From positions 1 to 64,000 of the forward strand of contig CAZTSI010000014.1 in NCBI GenBank assembly GCA_964616755.1: 64,000 bases of DNA. The letters are read 5' to 3'. This document shows, piece after piece, positions 1 to 6,929 of the stretch. The position numbers and the translations under genes are program-made. Position 1 is the stretch's first letter. Every line of letters starts with the position of its first letter. The DNA comes from CAYNFR01 sp964616755. Its GTDB lineage: Bacteria; Bacteroidota; Bacteroidia; Chitinophagales; Saprospiraceae. The notes under the pieces are model-generated. The model worked only from the letters and a program-made list of their open reading frames with translations. It ran no database searches and was not told the origin of the DNA.

Positions 1-294
1 AACTTTGATATTATTATGGGTATATCGGCACTTATATTTTTCATTCTAAGTCAATCATTCAAAGTCAATCTTGGCAAAAAGACACTGCTGATTTGGAACA
101 TAATAGGACTTTTGTTTTTAATGAATATAGTAGTAATAGCTATTTTATCAGCCCCTTTACCTATTCAACAATTTTCATTTGAACAACCCAATATTGCAGT
201 ACTCTTGTTTCCATATATATTATTGCCTTCATTTATAGTTCCAATTGTTATTTTGACACATATCATCTCGATAAAACGAAGGACGACAAGATAA
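1..294 (+). CDS. Partial small integral membrane protein
   Basis: The reading frame is open from the first base of the window, so the true start probably lies upstream; the first ATG is at position 16. The visible part (about 97 residues) is dominated by three hydrophobic stretches and ends in a short basic tail rich in Lys and Arg, as expected for an inner-membrane protein whose C-terminus faces the cytoplasm. I recognise no family motif. It stops about 220 bases before the start of an intron-like RNA element, so its original downstream neighbour may have been displaced. Function unknown. Confidence 0.45.
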   Translation, partial: NFDIIMGISALIFFILSQSFKVNLGKKTLLIWNIIGLLFLMNIVVIAILSAPLPIQQFSFEQPNIAVLLFPYILLPSFIVPIVILTHIISIKRRTTR

Positions 295-515
295 GGTGCA
301 AACACCTACCGCAAGTGTTTAGCAACCGAGGTGTTTCAATGCTCCACAGACGGTTTTTATGATTATTCGAAGGTTAGTTCTTTGCAGGAAAGTTCAGGGG
401 TAACTATCCGTGACTGCATATTGCTCATAACCGTGTTTGACTTGTATCGAGCAAACTGCTAGGGTTGCGAGAATGCTATAAAACAAATTGCAGACACAAA
501 GAGAATAGCTGTAAT

Positions 516-990
516 GTGCGGGGTTCAAGCGAATCGAATATCCGACGAACTGAATGAATCGGATTAAAATGGACTTCCTAAGATGACGTTCAGGAGTAGT
601 CTTCAAACCACCTTATGCTGCCATGCTTGCAATCAACATGCTGGTGAGTGATAAGGAAATGCGGGAGCAAAGACTTCTGTAGGTACGAATACAAAGAGCT
701 GAACGCAGGTCTACTCAAATAGGTAAAATGGGTGAAAGCCTTGTACAAAATGGAATCAGTATGATACCCGAAAACTAAGTACTAAGAAGCAGCCCGATTT
801 AATTGCGCAGGGGTTATTGGTATATCCATATATCAAAGTAGAATTAATGTGATTTGGTAACATGAAGAGCCCCCGAAATGCGGGGCAGGCTGTATGAAGT
901 GAGAGCCTCAAGCAGATACCGGCCGAGACAGAGGTTCTGCAGAAGTGTTTGGTGAGAGCGTACGGGTGAGATTGCCCTGGGTGAGTCGAT
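516..990 (+). ncRNA. ORF-less group II intron-like element, copy 1
   Basis: The stretch begins with GTGCG, matching the group II 5' consensus GUGYG. Near its end is a hairpin resembling domain V (about 888-924: GGCTGTAT pairing with ATACCGGCC around an inner stem). A short GGG/CCC stem resembling domain VI follows (964-977), and the element ends around CTCGAT-like GTCGAT at 990. A GCCCC/GGGGC hairpin at about 869-886 sits where domain IV would carry a reverse-transcriptase gene, and no such gene is present. Copy 2 at 6930-7603 matches it in many blocks along its length. The 5' edge is uncertain because the copies also share CACAAAGAGAATAGC just upstream. It is probably decayed or dependent on a reverse transcriptase elsewhere. 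Confidence 0.55.
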
Positions 991-1125
991 TGTAAGCAAG
1001 TCTAAAGAATAACCGTGCAACAATTAAACTTCCGAAAGATAAATGACTTTGTTTCTATACCCCATACTTTTTCAGACTGATTCCCAGTGACTTTTGTAAA
1101 AGTAAAAAGGAATTTATTAAAATAA

Positions 1126-1156
1126 TTTGCAAAGTAAGGATTCCTTACTATATTTG
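1126..1156 (+). promoter_or_regulatory. Bacteroidota promoter of the redox cluster
   Basis: TTTG at 1126-1129 and TATATTTG at 1149-1156 are separated by exactly 19 bases, the consensus spacing for the primary Bacteroidota sigma factor (TTTG-N19-TAnnTTTG). Transcription should start a few bases after 1156 and lead into the gene at 1199. Confidence 0.75.
1133..1149. promoter_or_regulatory. Palindromic operator 1
   Basis: AGTAAGGATTCCTTACT is a perfect inverted repeat with 8-base arms around a central T. It fills the -33/-7 spacer of the promoter and touches the -7 box, so a bound protein would block RNA polymerase. The same core recurs at 1452-1464 and 2271-2283. The likely ligand is the MarR-type protein encoded at 3028-3633 (inference from proximity). 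Confidence 0.7.
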
Positions 1157-1198
1157 TGGCGGCAATAATGCCACACAACAATTTAATTCATTAATCAG

Positions 1199-1432
1199 AT
1201 GGCAAAATCAATTTTCTATCACGCAGGATGTCCTGTTTGCATCAGTGCAGAACACGACATTGTAAATCTTATTGGTGCATCCAATGTTGAAATCGTTCAC
1301 ATTGGCGAAGACCGTAACCGAATAACAGAAGCGGAGAAAGCGGGTGTAAAGTCTGTTCCAGCTTTGCTTACAACAAATGGAAATGTGCTACACATTAATT
1401 TTGGTGCATCAATGGAAGATGTAAAGGGCTAA
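1199..1432 (+). CDS. Glutaredoxin-like small thiol protein (CPVC)
   Basis: A 77-residue protein starting MAKSIFYHAGCPVC. A CPVC redox motif at residues 11-14 follows the first beta strand, and a VKSVPAL segment near residue 56 supplies the cis-proline typical of the thioredoxin fold. The length is close to that of small glutaredoxins. It is the first gene after the operator-bearing promoter, so it is probably the most directly regulated member of the cluster. It likely works in the cytoplasm as a thiol-disulfide exchanger, but the partner is unknown. A second palindrome lies 20 bases after its stop, before the next gene. Confidence 0.75.
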   Translation: MAKSIFYHAGCPVCISAEHDIVNLIGASNVEIVHIGEDRNRITEAEKAGVKSVPALLTTNGNVLHINFGASMEDVKG

Positions 1433-1451
1433 AAAAATTTCGCTCAACAAG

Positions 1452-1464
1452 TTAGGAATCCTAA
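1452..1464. promoter_or_regulatory. Palindromic operator 2
   Basis: TTAGGAATCCTAA is a perfect 6+1+6 palindrome between the glutaredoxin-like gene and the secreted protein gene at 1514. The sequence after it (TAATATTTA) only loosely resembles a -7 box, so a separate promoter here is less certain than at the other two sites. Confidence 0.6.
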
Positions 1465-1513
1465 TATTTAAAATGGGTTTCTAACTTATTTTAACAATTG
1501 AAAATTTAATAAA

Positions 1514-2251
1514 ATGAAACAATTACTATTTCTTCTCGGATTTTGTTTTTTGTCTGTTCAAGGGTTTGCTTGCGACAAATGTGGTAACTACAACAATGAC
1601 GACTTCAAAATCAAAAAGGTAAGCGTAAAACATTCCCAAGAAATCGGTGCAACAATTTGGGAAATTACTGTAAAGGGATATGCAGGGAAAACGACACCAA
1701 AGCCAGTAGGTCAACTAAACGGAGCACCTGTTTTGGGTTATGTATTTCCTACTACATTAATACCTACGGACGTTGGCTTTGGTGACACAGAAGGTATTGT
1801 GGCACTTGCCTTAACATCACATCCAGACTTTGACGACACACCACTTTGGGATGAGAATTCGGATCGAAATTATGCCAATGACGGCATTATTTGGCATCCA
1901 CATTGGGTAATTTTGACTGAAGATAAACGTGTAGAGGGAGGTTTGGCTGTAAAGCAGGTTGACCCAAAAGACACAAGTGTTGTGTTGCCAAAAACCAACC
2001 CAGGAATGCCAATGTATATGGATTCCCCAGGCTTTCAAGTCATCACAAAGGGAAATACTATAAAAGTGATTGTTCCAGATTATCGAATGAACAATAAAAC
2101 TGATTTTTCCTATGACGGGGTTGCCGTCTATATGCAAGTAAACACAGGCGGAGATGGAGGACACGGTGGTGGCGACAAACCAATGCTTGGCGTTTACAAA
2201 GTGTATTCTGTAGCCAGTGGAAATTTATCTTTACCCTACAAAGTAAAGTAA
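1514..2251 (+). CDS. Secreted protein of unknown function, metal-ligand rich
   Basis: A 245-residue protein with a clear signal peptide (residues 1-19) and mature N-terminus CDKCGNY. If the cleavage follows FA, the first Cys could alternatively be lipidated, although the lipobox is poor. Possible metal-binding elements are CDKC (20-23), HPH (128-130) and a Gly/Asp/His-rich loop GGDGGHGGGDK (212-222). Otherwise it looks like an all-beta extracytoplasmic protein. I do not recognise the family. It sits between two copies of the cluster palindrome, so it is probably co-regulated with the glutaredoxin-like gene and the globin operon. A role in handling a metal or a reactive species in the periplasm is only a guess. 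Confidence 0.65.
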   Translation: MKQLLFLLGFCFLSVQGFACDKCGNYNNDDFKIKKVSVKHSQEIGATIWEITVKGYAGKTTPKPVGQLNGAPVLGYVFPTTLIPTDVGFGDTEGIVALALTSHPDFDDTPLWDENSDRNYANDGIIWHPHWVILTEDKRVEGGLAVKQVDPKDTSVVLPKTNPGMPMYMDSPGFQVITKGNTIKVIVPDYRMNNKTDFSYDGVAVYMQVNTGGDGGHGGGDKPMLGVYKVYSVASGNLSLPYKVK

Positions 2252-2256
2252 TTTTA

Positions 2257-2288
2257 TTTGCCTTGCAAAGTTAGGATTCCTATCTTTG
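2257..2288 (+). promoter_or_regulatory. Promoter with palindromic operator 3
   Basis: TTTG at 2257-2260, a 20-base spacer and TATCTTTG at 2281-2288 form a near-consensus Bacteroidota promoter. TAGGATTCCTA at 2272-2282 (the cluster palindrome) overlaps the spacer end and the first two bases of the -7 box. It should drive the DUF2024-globin-MarR operon, so the MarR-like protein would repress or tune its own synthesis. Confidence 0.7.
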
Positions 2289-2396
2289 CAGGGCTTTTAT
2301 TCATTCAAAATGAAATAAATAGCCATATTGATTGCTCTTGTCTTTTTAGAAGGCTTGCCCATCAAGGCTCAATCAGACAACAAAAAGGAAACAAAA

Positions 2397-2660
2397 ATGA
2401 AAGTAGCCGTTTGGGATACCTATATAAAAAGAAATGACGGTAGCGTGATGCACTTTGATATTATTGCACCGCAAGAGATTAGAGATACGACCATAATTTA
2501 CGGTTATGGCAAAGATTATCTAAAAACCAAAGGACAAGACGGACAACCTTTAACTTCAAAGGAATGTAGGTTTTGCCATATTGAAAGCCTTAGACCTCAA
2601 TGGGAATCGGAAATCCAACAAAAAGGATATTTTATCATTGAAATAGAAAATTGCGAATGA
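2397..2660 (+). CDS. DUF2024 family protein
   Basis: An 87-residue protein starting MKVAVWDTY, the usual N-terminus of the DUF2024 family, with the conserved LTSKECRFCHIE segment. The start at 2397 is favoured by family length and by the AAGGAAAC ribosome site just upstream. The frame upstream is odd: from ATG 2310 it reads MK-stop and then a hydrophobic leader ending IKAQ, as if a signal peptide had been inactivated by one AAA-to-TAA change. A TTG at 2328 could also start translation. CRFCH matches the CXXCH haem c pattern, but DUF2024 is not known as a cytochrome. Its stop overlaps the globin start (ATGA). Confidence 0.8.
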   Translation: MKVAVWDTYIKRNDGSVMHFDIIAPQEIRDTTIIYGYGKDYLKTKGQDGQPLTSKECRFCHIESLRPQWESEIQQKGYFIIEIENCE

Positions 2661-3031
2661 ATGCGGACATCCATACCCGAAAGGATATAGAATTATTGGT
2701 AATTACATTCTATGAAAAAGTAAGAACAAATTCTGTATTGGGTTATATTTTTGATGATGTGGCAAAAATTGATTGGGAATCGCATCTTCCTAAAATGTAT
2801 TCGTTTTGGTCTAGTATTCTGTTGACCGAACATAGCTTTTCAGGAAATCCAATGCATAAGCACATAGAGTTAAGCAAGAAAACCGCAATGACGGAAAAAG
2901 AATTTTCAGAATGGTTACATTTATTCATTCAAACTATTGATGAACTTTTCTTAGGAGAAAAGGCAAACGAAGCAAAAGTAAGGGCGGGAAACATTGCAAG
3001 ATTAATGTTGCATAATATTCAAACAGTATGA
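2657..3031 (+). CDS. Group III truncated haemoglobin
   Basis: A 124-residue globin of the TrHb3 type. Visible landmarks, aligned from memory with Campylobacter Ctb, are FYEKV with Tyr19 at the B10 position, HLPKMYSFW in helix E, and MHKHIEL with His69 as the proximal haem ligand. EFSEWLHLF follows, with a C-terminal helix carrying NIARLML. The family binds O2 and NO and is linked to nitrosative stress or microaerobic life. I chose ATG 2657, which overlaps the previous stop (ATGA), over the TTG at 2651. It also overlaps the next gene by four bases, so the three genes are translationally coupled. Confidence 0.85.
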   Translation: MNADIHTRKDIELLVITFYEKVRTNSVLGYIFDDVAKIDWESHLPKMYSFWSSILLTEHSFSGNPMHKHIELSKKTAMTEKEFSEWLHLFIQTIDELFLGEKANEAKVRAGNIARLMLHNIQTV

Positions 3032-3633
3032 AATATTCTTCATTTAAATTAAGCGAACAAAACCTAAAAGTTGAAAGCCGTATAGTAGTGGCTTTGGAGC
3101 GAATTTCTGAAGCATTTAGAGTATTGCTTTGGAATGAAAGCAAGGAAAATTCATTAAGCCCAATCCAAATTCAGATTTTAATTTTTGTCTATTTTCATTC
3201 GCAAGAAAAATGCAAGGTAGGCTATTTGGCAAACGAGTTCAATATGACCAAAGCCACCATCAGCGACAGCGTAAAAGTATTGCTTGCCAAAGATTTGGTC
3301 GCCAAAGAAGCCGACCCGACAGACACAAGAAGTTATTCACTTTCGCTAACAACTGAAGGGAAAAAAGTAGCCAAAAGGTCATCCTTTTTTGCTTCTTCCA
3401 TAGAGCAACCTCTTGCGAACTTGACCGAAGAACAAAAGACTATAATGCTCAACGGATTGCTAAAATTAATTTATGACCTGAATAAATCAGGAATCATTAC
3501 CATTCAACGAATGTGTTTCACTTGTTCAAATTATCAGGTTGACAAGGGAATCCATTACTGCAAACTTTTAAAAAGCCGCCTTGCCGAAAGTGAATTGAGA
3601 GTGGATTGTCCTGAACACGAAGAAATTGCATAA
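3028..3633 (+). CDS. MarR-type winged-helix regulator with four-cysteine tail
   Basis: A 201-residue protein. Residues about 20-150 have the MarR pattern: a helical dimer region, a recognition helix near NMTKATISDSVKVL (72-85) and a wing with DPTDTRSYSLSLTTEGK. The extra C-terminal 45 residues carry Cys163, Cys166, Cys178 and Cys194 (C-x2-C-x11-C-x15-C), a plausible Zn or Fe-S site and therefore a candidate redox or NO sensor. It is last in the operon with DUF2024 and globin, overlapping the globin stop by ATGA. It is the obvious candidate to bind the three TTAGGA/TCCTAA palindromes. DNA binding and metal content are inferences. Confidence 0.8.
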   Translation: MKYSSFKLSEQNLKVESRIVVALERISEAFRVLLWNESKENSLSPIQIQILIFVYFHSQEKCKVGYLANEFNMTKATISDSVKVLLAKDLVAKEADPTDTRSYSLSLTTEGKKVAKRSSFFASSIEQPLANLTEEQKTIMLNGLLKLIYDLNKSGIITIQRMCFTCSNYQVDKGIHYCKLLKSRLAESELRVDCPEHEEIA

Positions 3634-3690
3634 AAGGCGTAATATGGCTCATCTTACAAGATTGTTGAAGGGCGATAGTGGGGAATGTAC

Positions 3691-3729
3691 TAGCACAAAG
3701 TTTTGTACTATTTAACTAACTTTGTGCTA
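3691..3729. repeat. Perfect 12-bp inverted repeat
   Basis: TAGCACAAAGTT (3691-3702) is repeated inverted as AACTTTGTGCTA (3718-3729) around a 15-base loop. It follows the MarR-like gene by about 60 bases and precedes the DUF6624 gene. Downstream sequence is A-rich, not a T-run, so a plus-strand intrinsic terminator is not obvious. It may be an operator, an RNA hairpin or a recombination site. Confidence 0.6.
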
Positions 3730-3792
3730 CACAAAAAAGGTCGTATTATGAATCCATAACTGTTCTTTTCCTGCACGAATGGTGACAATATT

Positions 3793-4428
3793 ATGACTTC
3801 TCTTCGTAAAGATAAACGACATCAGAAAATGGATTATAAGGATATTTCAGCTAGAATAATTGAGCTGAAAAATGCAGACATAAGATTGAGAGAAAAACTT
3901 GTGCAGAGTGGAAAACTTAGCGAAGGTTATAATGATGAAATGATGGAATTGCATAGCAAGAATGCTAAAATCTTAGAGAACATAATAGACACAATTGGTT
4001 ATCCAACACCTGATAAAGTTGGTAATGAAGCAAGTGAAGCGGCTTGGTTGGTCATACAACATTCAATCGAACAACCTTTATTTATGAAAAGATGTGCGAA
4101 ACTTTTGGAAATAGCAGTTAATCAAAATGAAGCCGCCCCGCAAAGTTTAGCATATCTAATAGACCGAATAGCAGTTTTTGAGGGTAACCCACAACTTTAC
4201 GGAACTCAGTTTGATTGGGACGAATATGGAAAATTAAGCCCCAATCCTTTTGATGACTTAGCGAAAGTAAATGAAAGAAGGAGAAAAGTGGGACTTAACT
4301 CACTTGAAGAACAAACAAGGATTATAAGAAGACAAGCTGAAAATGAAAATCAATCACCTCCAGCAGACTTGGAAAGGAGAAATCGAAAAGTTGAAGAATG
4401 GAAGAGTAGTGTGGGTTGGACAAAATAA
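3793..4428 (+). CDS. DUF6624 family protein
   Basis: A 211-residue protein whose central part matches the DUF6624 pattern as I remember it: GYPTPDKVG (near 69), AAWLVIQHS (about 84-92), LAYLIDRIAVFEGNPQLYGTQF (about 119-140) and DDLAKVNERRRKVGL (about 154-168). No signal peptide or membrane segment; charged N- and C-terminal helices. The start is uncertain: ATG 3793 gives the longest form and ATG 3832 (MDYKDIS) is a reasonable alternative. DUF6624 has no established biochemical role. It stands alone between hairpin-forming inverted repeats (3691-3729 and 4434-4462), which makes it look like a single-gene insertion. Confidence 0.75.
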   Translation: MTSLRKDKRHQKMDYKDISARIIELKNADIRLREKLVQSGKLSEGYNDEMMELHSKNAKILENIIDTIGYPTPDKVGNEASEAAWLVIQHSIEQPLFMKRCAKLLEIAVNQNEAAPQSLAYLIDRIAVFEGNPQLYGTQFDWDEYGKLSPNPFDDLAKVNERRRKVGLNSLEEQTRIIRRQAENENQSPPADLERRNRKVEEWKSSVGWTK

Positions 4429-4988
4429 AATGGGCCACTAACGACTATAAATTCGTCGTGGCTGAAAGCGTAGCAAAGAAGGCGCTATTCAACCTTCCCA
4501 AATGCGCTCGCATTTCTTTGGTAGCGAAGCCAGATACAAACGCGTAAAATGCAGTAGAAAATCCCCATTTGCAGACGGGCAGCTATTATGGCCTGAAACA
4601 CTTGAAATGTTTGGCACTGTCCTCTATTTAATTCAATTACCGCAGTAATGTATACGGTTCTGTCGTGAAATCTATGTGACCCGTCTAGCAGTGACGACCA
4701 ATGTAGCCCCTCGCGATCCATTTGATCAATAAGAAGAGGTATAGCGCAAATCAGTTTTTAAAAACAACAGTAAAATGACTTATTCTCCTGGGGACAGGAG
4801 AATAAGTTAAAATATGACTAGAAATTAACAGAGGTTCAACGAAGCGCGCTAACACTATGAATAGCAGCGTTTTATTGAAAAGGGGCAGCGTTATGACCCA
4901 TCACTTACCATTTTCTGAAAAAAAACGTAGCGAAATTGTTGTCTATTTTTAGAGACAGGAGAACTTTCAAATAATTAGCAATAGTCTA
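4429..4988. other. Gene-free spacer with two hairpins
   Basis: No convincing coding region. Just after the DUF6624 stop, ACGAC/GTCGT arms (4441-4445 and 4455-4459) with flanking GCC/GGC form a small hairpin. At 4778-4807 there is a perfect 13-base inverted repeat, ACTTATTCTCCTG with loop GGGA, and the palindrome GTTTTTAAAAAC lies at 4754-4765. ACAGGAGAA from the hairpin recurs near 4954. Neither hairpin has a clear U-run. Confidence 0.5.
4778..4807. repeat. Perfect 13-bp hairpin with GGGA loop
   Basis: ACTTATTCTCCTG at 4778-4790 pairs without mismatch with 4795-4807 across loop GGGA. It lies about 180 bases beyond the end of the minus-strand GH28 gene. It could end transcripts from either side, although the run of U expected of an intrinsic terminator is missing. 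Confidence 0.6.
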
Positions 4989-6581
4989 TTAGTCCTTTAA
5001 AGCAATTTTCGACGAGGTGGAATAAGCTTTGTCGTCCAATTGAATGTTGTGCGATAGATTTAAAATAATTTCTTTTTTATTGGATGTTGGTAAATCAACA
5101 TTATCCATCTTTAAACCATTTACCCCGTCAAATACAAAGGCTGGCCGGAAATCTTCATTTTTTAAATTGAGGGTAACATTCTTAAACGTTAAGCTGTTTG
5201 CATGACGAACATAAAATGCCCATGCCGGCAACTCCCCAAACATATCAAACTCAGGATAATTCTTTATATTTTCAGGAACTTGTTTTAATCGATTAATGGG
5301 AACATATGCCATCCCTTTTGATGCTCTACCGGGATACGTAACTTTAATATTTTCGAATACCACATTTTCAATAGAATATCCTGGAATACCCACAATAGAA
5401 GCTGGAAAGGGATTATGAAAATATGGAACTTCGGGTCCACGCAAATCATAATTGATATCTGGGCGTCCGAAGGGAATGTCAACCCTCATATCTTTTATAT
5501 ACACATTTTTTATTACGCCCGGATTTTTGCCATCTCGATGGCCCAAACGAATAAAAACGGCATTGCCCGTATTTTTAGCAACAAGGTTTTTCACTTTTAT
5601 ATTTTCAATTGTACCCCCATCAACCGATTCAAGGGCAATAGCGGAGCGAAAAGTGTCAAAAATTTTTATATTTTCTATAGTCACATTTTTGAAACCTCCG
5701 TAAGAAGCTGTTCCAAATTTTATAGCACTGGCACTGGATCGAATAGTGCAATTGGCTATATAAATATTATCATTAGAAAAACCAGGATAATAAGATTTCA
5801 AACAAATACCATCATCCGCAGAATTTACAATACAGTTAGTTATTATTACATTTGTACAATCGGTAATATCTATACCATCGTTGTTCCAGTACGCGCGATT
5901 GGTTAATTTGATTTTATCGATTAACAAATTGGTACATAATTCAAAGGACAACCCCCAACACGCGCTACTTTGAAGAGTCAAATGTTGAATTTTCACTCGA
6001 TTGCATTGCGAAAAGCGAAACAATTTTGGACGAACTCTCTCGTTCGGGCGCATTCTATTCCAATTATAATTGTGATCAACTTTTACTCCAGCGTGATGCA
6101 AGCTATCAATGTTTAAGGCCAAGGCAAGACCTTGACCATCAATAGTTCCCTTACCAAGAAGTTGGATATTATTTGCCTTATTGGCCAATATTAAAGCCAA
6201 TTGTGAATTGTCATCATTTTTTGGAGATATTGGTCTGTTTTTGCCATCCATTGCAATGTAATCATTCGGATTTGTGCTACCCAGCATTATCGATCCTTCA
6301 GAGAAGTACAGATTAACATTACTTTTTATCTCGATACTTCCTGTCAAAAATTTCCCTTTTGGAAAAACAACCGTTCCACCAGATTTTATTTTATGAGCTT
6401 CATCAATGGCCTTTTGAATTGCTACAGTGTTTAATGTTTTCCCATCCGGAATCGCGCCAAAAGTTACAATATTAAACTCTGGTTGGGTCAAAGGATTTAG
6501 TTTTGAATCGTTTTGTGCAGCCATTGAGAACGAATTAAATATTGTCAAAGCGGCAATCAAAATTATTTTTAAGCGAATCAT
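4989..6581 (-). CDS. Secreted glycoside hydrolase family 28
   Basis: A 530-residue protein with a signal peptide (about 1-22) and a right-handed beta-helix of the polygalacturonase family. FGAIPDGKTLN (41-51) is the N-terminal turn common to these pectinases. The catalytic region is visible as NNDGID (233-238, Asp235) and SADDGIC (254-260, Asp256/Asp257). The usual GHG histidine motif is replaced by IKFGTASYGG (288-296), and the RIK-like basic motif appears as IRLGHR (about 344-349). This places it with the Bacteroidota exo-acting or atypical GH28 enzymes that act on pectin or rhamnogalacturonan fragments. Exact substrate cannot be told. It stands alone with no SusC/D pair nearby. Confidence 0.85.
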   Translation of the reverse strand: MIRLKIILIAALTIFNSFSMAAQNDSKLNPLTQPEFNIVTFGAIPDGKTLNTVAIQKAIDEAHKIKSGGTVVFPKGKFLTGSIEIKSNVNLYFSEGSIMLGSTNPNDYIAMDGKNRPISPKNDDNSQLALILANKANNIQLLGKGTIDGQGLALALNIDSLHHAGVKVDHNYNWNRMRPNERVRPKLFRFSQCNRVKIQHLTLQSSACWGLSFELCTNLLIDKIKLTNRAYWNNDGIDITDCTNVIITNCIVNSADDGICLKSYYPGFSNDNIYIANCTIRSSASAIKFGTASYGGFKNVTIENIKIFDTFRSAIALESVDGGTIENIKVKNLVAKNTGNAVFIRLGHRDGKNPGVIKNVYIKDMRVDIPFGRPDINYDLRGPEVPYFHNPFPASIVGIPGYSIENVVFENIKVTYPGRASKGMAYVPINRLKQVPENIKNYPEFDMFGELPAWAFYVRHANSLTFKNVTLNLKNEDFRPAFVFDGVNGLKMDNVDLPTSNKKEIILNLSHNIQLDDKAYSTSSKIALKD

Positions 6582-6929
6582 GGTTTTAATTTATATGGTG
6601 CATTAGAAAACCGAGTTAAATATATGTGTTTTGTCATAGGACGAGTCAAGAGCTTGAAGGCAACCTCATTAGAACAGTGCAAACTTTACATACAGTCCAA
6701 CAAAGAAGGAGAAAGGCAGCGCCTAATCGCACCTACAATACATTGTCAGCTCAGTGCTTTTTAAGACAGTTTTGTGGTTCAACAAACATTCATTCTTTGT
6801 ATGGACGTTTGTGATAAGACCCGCCAAATTCTTATACCTGCAATGCGATAGTGACTTAAATCTATCAAATCGTAAAGTTTGCAAGTGTGCTTTAGAACGG
6901 ATGTAAGGCACAAAGAGAATAGCAGTATT
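6582..6929. other. Spacer upstream of intron-like copy 2
   Basis: No coding region I can support; short open frames here are low-complexity or overlap the intron-like RNA. The last 25 bases (CACAAAGAGAATAGC and neighbours) match the sequence just before copy 1, so they may be the intron's target site or part of its true 5' end. Confidence 0.4.

Noticed and set aside
394..606. 70-codon minus-strand frame
   Set aside because: Overlaps the start of intron-like copy 1 and is not preserved in copy 2.
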